DNA from: an uncultured Collinsella sp.
GTDB lineage: Bacteria; Actinomycetota; Coriobacteriia; Coriobacteriales; Coriobacteriaceae
DNA: 5,834 nt
Direction: 5' to 3'
Assembly (NCBI GenBank): GCA_902490245.1
Contig: CABUDB010000112.1
Coordinates: 1-5,834, forward strand
Shown: in pieces, positions 1 to 5,724 of the stretch
How the letters are laid out: each line of letters starts with the position of its first letter
Position numbering within the stretch: position 1 is the stretch's first letter
Notes under the pieces: generated by a model
Seen by the model: the letters and a program-made list of their open reading frames with translations, nothing else
Database searches by the model: none
What the model was told of the DNA's origin: nothing
Program-made: the position numbers and the translations under genes

Positions 1-606
1 AACTATTGCCGTGGCCAATCTTTCCATCTCATCTGTTGGCTCAGAGAGATCGGGGACCATGACAGTGCAAAATCCTCCTGCAAATCCCGCGCGCACCCCG
101 TTATAGGAATCCTCTAAAACGAGGGATTTCTGCGGTGAAGCTCCTAGCTCATCCGCCGCTTTCAAAAAGACGTCTGGGTAAGGCTTGGCGTGTTCGACCT
201 CAACACCAGAGACGATCGAATCGAAATAAGGGAGTATTCCTCCCCTTATCAAATTTGCCTCGATCATTTTTCTGCTCGATGATGAAGCAACTGCCATCGG
301 AATTCCCTCAGCCTGAAGATAGTCGAGAAGCCGATCTAATCCGAGTTTCTTCTCTGCGCCCTGAGCCAGCGCTTCATGCGCTATTTCGTAAAAACGGTCA
401 ACAAACGCTTGAGAATCGACCTCATCGCCATACCACTCGCGAATAATGGACACCGCTTCCGATCCATTGGTGCCACGCATGGCGTCCGCAAGGCCCTCTT
501 TGCACTCAACATCAAACTCAATTGCGGTTTTGGGCCAGCAGGAAGCACAAATCGGCTCAGTATCGAACATGAGCCCGTCCATATCGAAGATAACCGCCTC
601 GAACAT
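1..606 (-). CDS. HAD-superfamily hydrolase (beta-phosphoglucomutase/sugar-phosphatase-like), 3' end cut by window
   Basis: I translated this by hand: 202 codons from ATG at 606 with no stop before position 1. The protein is a cytosolic HAD enzyme with a small helical cap after motif I, the type that removes or moves phosphate on small sugar phosphates. Motif I is FDMDG, with nucleophile Asp8 and acid/base Asp10. Motif II is the serine run at 108-111, motif III is Lys141 in HAKPYPDVF, and motif IV is Glu165-Asp166 in LEDSYNGVRAG. All catalytic elements are present, so it should be active. Family members are usually 210-225 residues, so only about 10-25 C-terminal residues are missing. The start is fixed by AAGGAGG at 611-617, four bases upstream. 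The substrate cannot be read from the sequence. The gene is AT-richer than its neighbours and uses codons such as ATA, TTA and AGA, which suggests a separate origin. It is isolated from the upstream gene by terminators. Confidence 0.9.
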   Translation of the reverse strand, partial: MFEAVIFDMDGLMFDTEPICASCWPKTAIEFDVECKEGLADAMRGTNGSEAVSIIREWYGDEVDSQAFVDRFYEIAHEALAQGAEKKLGLDRLLDYLQAEGIPMAVASSSSRKMIEANLIRGGILPYFDSIVSGVEVEHAKPYPDVFLKAADELGASPQKSLVLEDSYNGVRAGFAGGFCTVMVPDLSEPTDEMERLATAIV

Positions 607-610
607 ATTG

Positions 611-617
611 CCTCCTT
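611..617 (-). promoter_or_regulatory. Ribosome binding site of the HAD gene
   Basis: AAGGAGG lies four bases before the ATG at 606 and fixes the start. A perfectly complementary CCTCCTT lies upstream on the same strand at 653-659. An RNA that begins far enough upstream could therefore hide this site in a 7-bp stem. Confidence 0.8.
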
Positions 618-624
618 GTTCAAG

Positions 625-645
625 TAGACGTCTATATACGTATAT
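625..645. promoter_or_regulatory. Two overlapping palindromes before the HAD gene (candidate operator)
   Basis: TAGACGTCTA (625-634) and ATATACGTATAT (634-645) are perfect palindromes of 10 and 12 bp that share one base. They lie 19-39 bp upstream of the start codon, where a repressor could block transcription. Both have a central ACGT. No regulator gene is present nearby, so binding by a dimeric regulator is an inference from symmetry and position. Confidence 0.4.
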
Positions 646-649
646 TCTA
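644..649 (-). promoter_or_regulatory. Possible -10 element for the HAD gene
   Basis: TAGAAT matches the TATAAT consensus at five of six bases and lies in AT-rich DNA about 38 bp before the start codon. No convincing -35 hexamer is found 16-18 bp upstream (GAAAGA at 17 bp). This is a weak call. A transcript starting near 637 would exclude the CCTCCTT segment that can pair with the ribosome binding site. Confidence 0.25.
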
Positions 650-699
650 TCAAAGGAGGTCTTTTTTCTTTCACGGCAGCATGAAAAGGAGTCCGTCCC

Positions 700-728
700 A
701 ATAAAAGCCGACAGGCGCCTCGTCTGCC
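700..728 (-). terminator. Weak third terminator-like hairpin
   Basis: An imperfect stem at 707-728 folds around a GGCGCC loop. It is followed on the minus strand by TTTTATT at 706-700. The stem has a mismatch and a bulge, so it is much weaker than the two hairpins upstream and may be only an accessory or decayed terminator. Confidence 0.35.
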
Positions 729-764
729 AAAAACACCACGATGGAGGCTGTCCCCATCGTGGTG
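729..764 (-). terminator. Rho-independent terminator (second in tandem)
   Basis: Arms 754-764 and 734-744 form a perfect 11-bp stem (CACCACGATGG with its complement) with a 9-nt loop. Five T residues follow directly on the minus strand (733-729). It lies 40 nt beyond the first terminator of the EF-G-like gene, with no gene between, so it acts as a back-up stop before the HAD gene. Confidence 0.8.
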
Positions 765-804
765 GTTGCCTTACGTCGATTTACTTAGCGCGGCCCCGGG
801 GATC

Positions 805-840
805 AAAAAGGGCCGCCCCGGTTACCCAGGGCGGCCCTTT
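805..840 (-). terminator. Rho-independent terminator of the EF-G-like gene
   Basis: Arms 829-840 and 807-818 form a perfect 12-bp stem (AAAGGGCCGCCC with its complement) with a 10-nt loop. The minus strand carries five T residues at 809-805, three of them also in the stem. It lies 33 nt past the TAG stop of the EF-G-like gene, a textbook position. Confidence 0.88.
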
Positions 841-873
841 CGTCAGCACCTACATTGCAGGCAAAATCACACG

Positions 874-2949
874 CTACTTGGCGCGACCCTCCTCATAGCG
901 CTCGACCAGCTTGGCCTGAACGTCATAGGGCACCTGCTCGTAGCCAGCGGGCTTCATGGTAAAGTCGCCCGTGCCGCGCGTAATAGAGCGCAGGCGCGTC
1001 GAGTAATCCGTCAGCTCGGCCAACGGGGCCTGGGCAATGACCACGGTATCGCCGCGCTCATCGGTCTCCATGCCCGTCACGCGACCGCGCGAGGCCGAGA
1101 TGTCACCCATCACGGCACCGGCGTAGCTCTCGGGGATTGTCACCGTGATTTCCTCGATGGGCTCCAGCACCACCGGGTCGGCATCGGCGCATGCCTTGCG
1201 CAGGCCGATGCGAGCCGCCGCGCGGAACGCCATCTCGTTGGAGTCGACGCTGTGATACGAGCCGTCGTACACAGCCACGCGAATGCCCGTGAGCGGATAG
1301 CCGGCAATGATGCCGTCCTTCATGGTCTCCTGGACGCCCTTGTCCACGGCGGGAATCAGCGAGCGCGGAATGCGGCCGCCCACGACCTCGTCCACAAACT
1401 CATAGCCATCGCTCGTGCCGTCGGGCCCAATGAGCGGCTCCACGCGCAGCCAGCAGTCGCCGTACTGACCGGCGCCGCCGGTCTGCTTCTTATGACGACC
1501 CTGGGCACTTGCCGTACGGCGAATGGTCTCGCGATACGGAATACGGATCGGCACGCTCTTGGCAGCGACCTTGGTGCGGTCCTCCAGGCGATTGAGCAGG
1601 ACCGAAACCTGTGCCTCGCCCACCGCCGAGATAATGGTCTGGCCGGTCTCCTCGTCGCGGTCGATGCTCATGGTTGGATCGGCCTTGCAAGCCTTCTCGA
1701 TAAACGTGTAGAGCTTCTCTTCGTCGCCGCGATTCTCGGCCTCGATGGCAATGCGGTACTGCGAGTTGGGGAACTTAAACGCCGCAGCCTCGACCTTACC
1801 GGTAATCGAGAGTGTATCGCCCGTCTCGGCCGCCAGCTTGGGCGCCACGATGATATCGCCGGCATACGCGTGCCCGACCTCGGTCATGTCGCGGCCGCAC
1901 ATCACATACAGGTGAGCCAGACGCTCGCCCTTGCGCGTGCGCGCATTGACCAGCTCAAGGCCCGGCTCAAGCGTACCCGTCAGCACCTTGATAAAGCTGA
2001 TGCGACCCTGCTGCGGATCGGCCAGGGTCTTAAACACAAACGCCACCGGGCGGTCGTCGTCACTCGAGATCTTGAGCGAATCGCCGTCGATGAGCGGCAT
2101 CTCGCCGTAGTCCGTCGGCGCCGGGAAGTACGTGGCGATGTCGTCCATCAGCGAGTTGACGCCCTGCTCCTTAATGCAATCGCCCGCAAAGACCGGCACA
2201 AAGATGCGCTCGGCGATCGCCTTGGACAACAGGCCCTCGAGCTCTTCCTGCGTCAGCGTCTCCTCGCCTTCCAGGTATTTCATCATCAGTTCGTCGTCGG
2301 CCTCGGCCATCAACTCGCACAGATGGTCATGGGCCTCCTCGGCCTGGGCACGATACTCCTCGGGGATCTCCGACTCAACGGCTTCAGCGCCGTTGCAATG
2401 GCGCGCCTTCATGCGCACCAGGTCGATGATGCCGTCAAAATCCTCGCCCTCGCCCCAGGGAAGAGTCACGGCGCCCAGTCGCGTACCAAAGCGCTCCTGC
2501 AGCAGTTCCATGGTGGTCGCAAAGCTGGCCTCGGAGCGCGACAGGCGGTTTACGAATACCGCACGCGCCAGACGCAGGTCCTCGGCGGCATACCAGAGCT
2601 TAACCGTCGTAGGCTGCGGGCCGGCCTCGGCGTCGACAACAAACAGAGCCGTCTCGCAGACGCTCATCGCGGCATAGGCGTCGCCGATAAAATCGGGATA
2701 GCACGGGGCATCGAGCACGTTGATACGTGCGCCCTTCCAGTCGATCGGCGCAATGGTCGTCGAGATGGAAAATGCACGCTTGACCTCTTCGGGGTCATAG
2801 TCGAGCGTGGGCTTGGTGCCGTCGTGGCCGCCCAGGCGGGCGGTCTTGCCAGAAAGGTGGAGCATGGCCTCGGCGAGTGAAGTCTTGCCCACCCCGCCTT
2901 GGCCTACGAGCACCACGTTCCTTACATTGCCGGTCTTGGGAGCACCCAT
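874..2949 (-). CDS. Elongation factor G-like protein (FusA2/EF-G-2 type) with altered GTP-binding motifs
   Basis: This 691-residue cytosolic protein has the full EF-G layout: G domain (about 1-285), domain II (about 285-385), domain III (about 395-470), domain IV (about 471-595) and domain V (about 596-685). The P-loop GQGGVGKT (16-23) is intact. Other nucleotide motifs depart from EF-G: switch II reads DAPCYPDF (80-87) instead of DTPGHVDF, NKxD is NRLS (134-137), and the SA of G5 is Asp257-Cys258. Domain IV keeps GGAGQYG (491-497) and the tip HSVDSNEMAF (566-575), so ribosome contact is plausible. The ATG at 2949 is chosen because AAGGAGG lies five bases upstream; upstream in-frame starts such as TTG at 3060 lack one. 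FusA2-type paralogues exist beside normal EF-G in Actinobacteria and their role is poorly defined. It appears to be a single-gene unit. I expect a translation-associated accessory factor, not the main translocase. Confidence 0.9.
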   Translation of the reverse strand: MGAPKTGNVRNVVLVGQGGVGKTSLAEAMLHLSGKTARLGGHDGTKPTLDYDPEEVKRAFSISTTIAPIDWKGARINVLDAPCYPDFIGDAYAAMSVCETALFVVDAEAGPQPTTVKLWYAAEDLRLARAVFVNRLSRSEASFATTMELLQERFGTRLGAVTLPWGEGEDFDGIIDLVRMKARHCNGAEAVESEIPEEYRAQAEEAHDHLCELMAEADDELMMKYLEGEETLTQEELEGLLSKAIAERIFVPVFAGDCIKEQGVNSLMDDIATYFPAPTDYGEMPLIDGDSLKISSDDDRPVAFVFKTLADPQQGRISFIKVLTGTLEPGLELVNARTRKGERLAHLYVMCGRDMTEVGHAYAGDIIVAPKLAAETGDTLSITGKVEAAAFKFPNSQYRIAIEAENRGDEEKLYTFIEKACKADPTMSIDRDEETGQTIISAVGEAQVSVLLNRLEDRTKVAAKSVPIRIPYRETIRRTASAQGRHKKQTGGAGQYGDCWLRVEPLIGPDGTSDGYEFVDEVVGGRIPRSLIPAVDKGVQETMKDGIIAGYPLTGIRVAVYDGSYHSVDSNEMAFRAAARIGLRKACADADPVVLEPIEEITVTIPESYAGAVMGDISASRGRVTGMETDERGDTVVIAQAPLAELTDYSTRLRSITRGTGDFTMKPAGYEQVPYDVQAKLVERYEEGRAK

Positions 2950-2954
2950 GATGA

Positions 2955-2961
2955 CCTCCTT
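2955..2961 (-). promoter_or_regulatory. Ribosome binding site of the EF-G-like gene
   Basis: AAGGAGG lies five bases before the ATG at 2949 and decides the start. A small CGCGC/GCGCG hairpin with a 3-nt loop (2971-2983) sits just upstream of it in the leader. Confidence 0.85.
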
Positions 2962-3183
2962 GCAGGGCCGCGCGCAATGCGCGACGCCAACGGGGAGAGT
3001 TCGCGGTCGGTGCCATCCCGGGAGCAGCATGGTCGGCAGCCGAGCCGACTCACCCTCCAAATGTCCTATGCCACCACCCTACCCTCACGGGCGGCTGTCC
3101 ATGCATACCTTTCGGCGCACGTATGAATACAGGCGGCGAGAGGAAGAGACAAGCTTGTGAGGCAATTATTGAACCCCGTCGAT
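2962..3183 (-). other. Non-coding leader region of the EF-G-like gene
   Basis: No supported gene lies here. In the minus-strand RNA, GTCGGC (3049-3044) can pair with GCCGAC (3037-3032) to give a 6-bp hairpin. Five of its bases can pair instead with CCGAC (3010-3006) to close a longer structure, so the two folds exclude each other. A CGCGC/GCGCG hairpin (2971-2983) stands before the ribosome binding site. I matched it to no riboswitch family. A role in controlling the gene is possible but unproven, since GC-rich DNA often folds by chance. Confidence 0.35.
3124..3152 (-). promoter_or_regulatory. Possible promoter for the EF-G-like gene with overlapping palindrome
   Basis: TTGTCT (3147-3152) matches the -35 consensus at four of six bases and is 17 bp from TATTCA (3124-3129), a poor -10 with three matches. 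The 10-bp palindrome ACAAGCTTGT (3149-3158) overlaps the -35 and could be an operator. This is the best pair found between the preceding terminator and the gene. It would give a leader of about 165 nt. Confidence 0.3.
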
Positions 3184-3187
3184 GCAA

Positions 3188-3225
3188 ATAAAAGCCGCCG
3201 CAGACCATTAGACCTGCGGCGGCTT
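3188..3225 (-). terminator. Rho-independent terminator of the ABC importer operon
   Basis: Arms 3214-3225 and 3192-3203 form a perfect 12-bp GC-rich stem with a 10-nt loop. On the minus strand the T-rich run TTTTATTT follows the GC part of the stem. It lies 21 bp past the ATPase stop codon. A smaller CTCAA/TTGAG hairpin (3229-3245) sits between the two. It separates the importer operon from the EF-G-like gene. Confidence 0.88.
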
Positions 3226-3246
3226 CATCTCAATATTTAGTTGAGC

Positions 3247-4011
3247 CTACCCCTCGATACGGCTCAAGAACTCACGGGTGCGCTGCTCGCGCGGATGGTC
3301 GATAACCTGCTCGGCAGGACCCTCCTCGACAATACGACCGCCATCCATAAAGACCACGCGGTCGGCAACATCGCGCGCAAACTGCATTGCGTGGGTCACG
3401 ATCACCATCGTCATGTTCTGCGCAGCGAGGTCCTTAATGACACGCAGCACCTCGGCCGTCAGCTCGGGATCGAGCGCCGAGGTCGGCTCGTCAAAGAATA
3501 AGATTTCCGGATCGAGCGCCAGGGCGCGGGCAATACTCACGCGCTGCTGCTGACCGCCCGAAAGCTCACACGGCACCTTGTTCTCGTTGCCCGTAAGCCC
3601 CATCTGCGCGATCAACTCACGCGCACGCGCCTCCGCCTGCTCGCGCGGGCGCTTAAGCACGCGGATCGGCGCGTCGATGATGTTTTTCATCACCGTATAG
3701 TGCGGGAACAGATTGTAGTTCTGGAACACCAGACCAAACCGCGAGCGCGCCTGTTTGGGCACGTCGCCTTTCGCATAGACCGCACCCGGCCCCGCGTCCG
3801 TCGCAACGGCAAGGTCGCCAAACGAGAGAGAGCCTCCGTCGAGTGTCTCGAGCAGCGTGGCACACCGCAGCAGCGTAGACTTACCGCCGCCCGAAGGTCC
3901 GATAATCGCCACGACCTCACCGCGCTTGACTTCGAGTGAGATATCCTTGAGCACCTCATTGCCGCCAAACGCCTTACGCGCGCTTTCGATTTTCATCACT
4001 GAGTTAGTCAT
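3247..4011 (-). CDS. Polar amino acid ABC transporter, ATP-binding protein (GlnQ/HisP type)
   Basis: This 254-residue ATPase sits on the inner face of the membrane and drives amino acid import by ATP hydrolysis as a dimer. All functional motifs are present in order: Walker A GPSGGGKST (38-46), Q-loop Gln97 in VFQNYNLFP, signature LSGGQ (150-154), Walker B LFFDEP (171-176) with catalytic Glu175, D-loop SALD (178-181) and switch His207. Length is normal for the polar amino acid uptake family. A longer-than-usual linker (about 68-92) lies between the first beta-sheet region and the Q-loop. The ATG at 4011 overlaps the permease stop by 8 bp (ATGACTAA), a typical sign of translational coupling. 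An alternative in-frame ATG at 3996 would remove five residues, but neither has a strong ribosome binding site. The substrate is not determined by this subunit. Confidence 0.96.
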   Translation of the reverse strand: MTNSVMKIESARKAFGGNEVLKDISLEVKRGEVVAIIGPSGGGKSTLLRCATLLETLDGGSLSFGDLAVATDAGPGAVYAKGDVPKQARSRFGLVFQNYNLFPHYTVMKNIIDAPIRVLKRPREQAEARARELIAQMGLTGNENKVPCELSGGQQQRVSIARALALDPEILFFDEPTSALDPELTAEVLRVIKDLAAQNMTMVIVTHAMQFARDVADRVVFMDGGRIVEEGPAEQVIDHPREQRTREFLSRIEG

Positions 4012-4657
4012 GATAATAGTCCAGCTTCTTTTCGGCGGCGCCCAGCAGCATCTCGACCACAAAGTTAAAGACCCAGTAAATCAGCGCCGCGATCGCAAAC
4101 GGCACCATACTCACTTGCGAGGCAACCAGCGCCTTGGCCGTCGAGAACATCTCCCCCACACCGATGGCAAACGCCAGCGATGTGTCCTTGACCAGCGTGA
4201 TGATCTCGTTGCCCATCGCCGGCAAAATGCGTTTGGCAACTTGCGGCATCACGATGTACAAAAATGTCTGCAGACGCGAGTAGCCCAGCACCTCGGCGGC
4301 CTCATATTGACCACGCGGAATCGACTGCAGGCCCGAGCGATAGATCTCGGCAAAGTAGCCGGCGTAGTTGATGATGAACGCCACAACGCACGCCGTCCAC
4401 TTGGAATCGGGCGTGAGCGAGATGCCGAACACGTAGTACGGGGCGAAGTAGATGGCAAACATCTGTAGCATGATCGGCGTGCCGCGCATGACCGAAATAT
4501 AGATGCGCGCGATCCAGCGAAGCGGCGCAATTTTGCTCATGCGCATAAACGCCACGGGAATTCCCAGCGGAATCGACCCGAGCAACGTCAGCACAAACAG
4601 CTGCAAGCTGACCAAGAATCCCTGGCCAAGCATCTGCATCATGACCTGAATAGACAA
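4004..4657 (-). CDS. Polar amino acid ABC transporter, permease protein (HisM/GlnP family)
   Basis: This integral membrane subunit of about 217 residues forms the amino acid channel, probably as a homodimer because only one permease gene is present. Hydrophobic segments lie at about 14-37, 61-80, 88-106, 150-170 and 184-206. RGTP (58-61), typical of the family, and the cytoplasmic EAA loop (about 119-139, EAAEVLG then MPQ) that docks the ATPase are clear. The start is uncertain. TTG at 4657 is preceded by GAAAGAGAG at a suitable distance. ATGs at 4642, 4639 and 4633 and a TTG at 4696 are alternatives, and none has a strong site. The reading frame stays open upstream through the inverted repeat to the stop codon of the binding-protein gene. 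The end overlaps the ATPase start, so the two should be made together. Confidence 0.93.
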   Translation of the reverse strand: MSIQVMMQMLGQGFLVSLQLFVLTLLGSIPLGIPVAFMRMSKIAPLRWIARIYISVMRGTPIMLQMFAIYFAPYYVFGISLTPDSKWTACVVAFIINYAGYFAEIYRSGLQSIPRGQYEAAEVLGYSRLQTFLYIVMPQVAKRILPAMGNEIITLVKDTSLAFAIGVGEMFSTAKALVASQVSMVPFAIAALIYWVFNFVVEMLLGAAEKKLDYYHD

Positions 4658-4702
4658 CCCAAGCTCTCTTTCACAGTAACGGAACAGCGAACCCAATGCT
4701 AA

Positions 4703-4809
4703 AGCGGGTTTTCCAGGTGCCCGAGTTTGCCGTGAAAGAGGAGCGCCGCGTACTAAATGTACGCAAGCGACGGTTTGAACGGCAAAATCGGGTGCCTGGG
4801 AAAGCCGCT
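4703..4809. repeat. Large imperfect inverted repeat between binding-protein and permease genes
   Basis: Arms 4703-4733 and 4779-4809 are 31 nt each. Read as plus-strand RNA they form 26 Watson-Crick and three G-U pairs, with two mismatches (4708/4804 and 4725/4787). Read as minus-strand mRNA the G-U positions become mismatches. The 45-nt interior holds a second hairpin, GCGTAC (4748-4753) with GTACGC (4759-4764) around TAAAT, extended by CGC/GCG. The right arm covers most of the binding-protein stop codon, and the left arm ends about 45 nt before the chosen permease start. In importer operons such as malE-malF, a hairpin here stabilises the binding-protein mRNA and lowers permease yield; that role is an inference for this case. 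It could also be a REP- or MITE-like element. Confidence 0.85.
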
Positions 4810-5668
4810 ATTTGAGCACCCAGTTGTCGAAGGAAAGACCATAGCTTGAATACTTATCGCACAGGTCCTTGACCGTGCCGTCCTCGTAGAGCGCCTTGAG
4901 TGACTCGGTTACAGCATCGGCCGACTTGGTGTCGCCCTTCTTAAAGCCGACGGCGTAGTGCTCGCTGGACAGCGGCTTGTCGAGCTGCGTATAGGCATCT
5001 GGCTTGGCGGCCAGCTGATACTGAGCGATCGAGAGGTCACAGGCAACGGCATCGACCGCACCACTCTCGAGCTGCATAAACGCCGTGTTGTACTCACCGA
5101 TGGTATCGAGCGTGGCAAACGTCGCGGCCAGATCCTTCTGGTCGCCCTCGAGCACATCCTGCGCAGCGGAATCAGTCTGGGTAATCACGGTCTTGCCGGC
5201 AAGATCGTCCCAGCTCTTGATACCCGCGTCCTTCTTGACCACGAGCACCTGCTCATTGAGCATGTACGGCTCGGAGAACGTGTAGTCGTCCTCGCGACCC
5301 TCCATGGTAAAGCCGTTCCAGATGCAGTTGATGGCGCCTGAGTTAAGCAGCGTATCCTTGGCGTCCCAGTCGATGGCCTCGTATTTGACCTCCCAGCCCT
5401 GCTTATCGGCAACAGCCTTGGCCAGATCGAGATCAAAGCCGGTGTACTCGCCATCGTCGCCCACAAAGCCGTACGGAGGATAGGACTTATCAAAGCCCAC
5501 CACGAGCTTCTTGGACTCCGCAGCGCCCTTCACATCCTTGGCCGCGGCAGAACCAGCAGCGGAGCCCTTGCCGGCACCACCGCCGCAGCCGACAAGACCA
5601 AGGCCAAGCACCGTGGCGAGCGAGCCGGCTAGACCAACAAACTGACGACGAGACATATCGCTATTCAT
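4808..5668 (-). CDS. Polar amino acid ABC transporter, substrate-binding lipoprotein (SBP_bac_3 family)
   Basis: This 286-residue protein captures an amino acid outside the membrane and delivers it to the permease. The N-terminus has a twin-arginine motif SRRQFV (6-11), a hydrophobic stretch and a lipobox LVGC ending at Cys28. That predicts Tat export followed by lipid anchoring. A Gly/Ala/Ser/Lys-rich linker (29-54) precedes the two-lobed domain (about 55-286). The family signature GFDLDLAKAVA is at 77-87. Arg125 in FTMEGRED should hold the ligand carboxylate, and Asp211 in AVACDLSIAQY its amino group. The exact amino acid cannot be told from sequence. The ATG at 5668 is chosen because AGGGGG lies six bases upstream; the in-frame GTG at 5689 lies upstream of that site. 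It is the first gene of the operon. Confidence 0.95.
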   Translation of the reverse strand: MNSDMSRRQFVGLAGSLATVLGLGLVGCGGGAGKGSAAGSAAAKDVKGAAESKKLVVGFDKSYPPYGFVGDDGEYTGFDLDLAKAVADKQGWEVKYEAIDWDAKDTLLNSGAINCIWNGFTMEGREDDYTFSEPYMLNEQVLVVKKDAGIKSWDDLAGKTVITQTDSAAQDVLEGDQKDLAATFATLDTIGEYNTAFMQLESGAVDAVACDLSIAQYQLAAKPDAYTQLDKPLSSEHYAVGFKKGDTKSADAVTESLKALYEDGTVKDLCDKYSSYGLSFDNWVLK

Positions 5669-5674
5669 GGTATT

Positions 5675-5680
5675 CCCCCT
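5675..5680 (-). promoter_or_regulatory. Ribosome binding site of the binding-protein gene
   Basis: AGGGGG lies six bases before the ATG at 5668 and places the start downstream of the in-frame GTG at 5689. Confidence 0.7.
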
Positions 5681-5686
5681 CGATAG

Positions 5687-5706
5687 CACTTTAGTTAGGT
5701 AAAGTG
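5687..5706. promoter_or_regulatory. Inverted repeat in the leader of the importer operon
   Basis: CACTTT (5687-5692) and AAAGTG (5701-5706) flank eight bases. In RNA this is a 6-bp hairpin ending six bases before the ribosome binding site. As DNA, its left part CACTTTAGT is an exact copy of nine bases in the promoter spacer, 44 bp away. It could be a second operator site. Confidence 0.45.
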
Positions 5707-5724
5707 AGTCATGTAACGTTCAGA

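Noticed and set aside
652..683. AAAGGAGGT on the plus strand as a ribosome binding site
   Set aside because: The next ATG is 20 bases away and opens only a 7-codon frame. The motif is better explained as the complement of the minus-strand segment that can pair with the HAD ribosome binding site.
766..2880. A plus-strand open frame of about 700 codons opposite the EF-G-like gene
   Set aside because: It mirrors the codon pattern of the real minus-strand gene, has low-complexity His/Arg/Leu/Ala-rich content and no recognisable domain, lacks a ribosome binding site and starts inside the terminators. It is a GC-driven shadow.
2990..3035. Weak resemblance to a T-box antiterminator (GGGATGGCACCG on the minus strand)
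   Set aside because: The conserved core has insertions, no specifier stem or terminator/antiterminator pair is evident, and T-boxes are not expected before an EF-G-like gene.
3010..3036. GGGAGCAGC on the plus strand, resembling the SRP RNA apical loop
   Set aside because: The match is short, several bases of the conserved loop are missing, and there is no long helix 8 or terminator around it.
2950..3060. N-terminal extension of the EF-G-like protein from TTG at 3060
   Set aside because: The extra residues show no family similarity and no ribosome binding site precedes them, while AAGGAGG stands just before ATG 2949.
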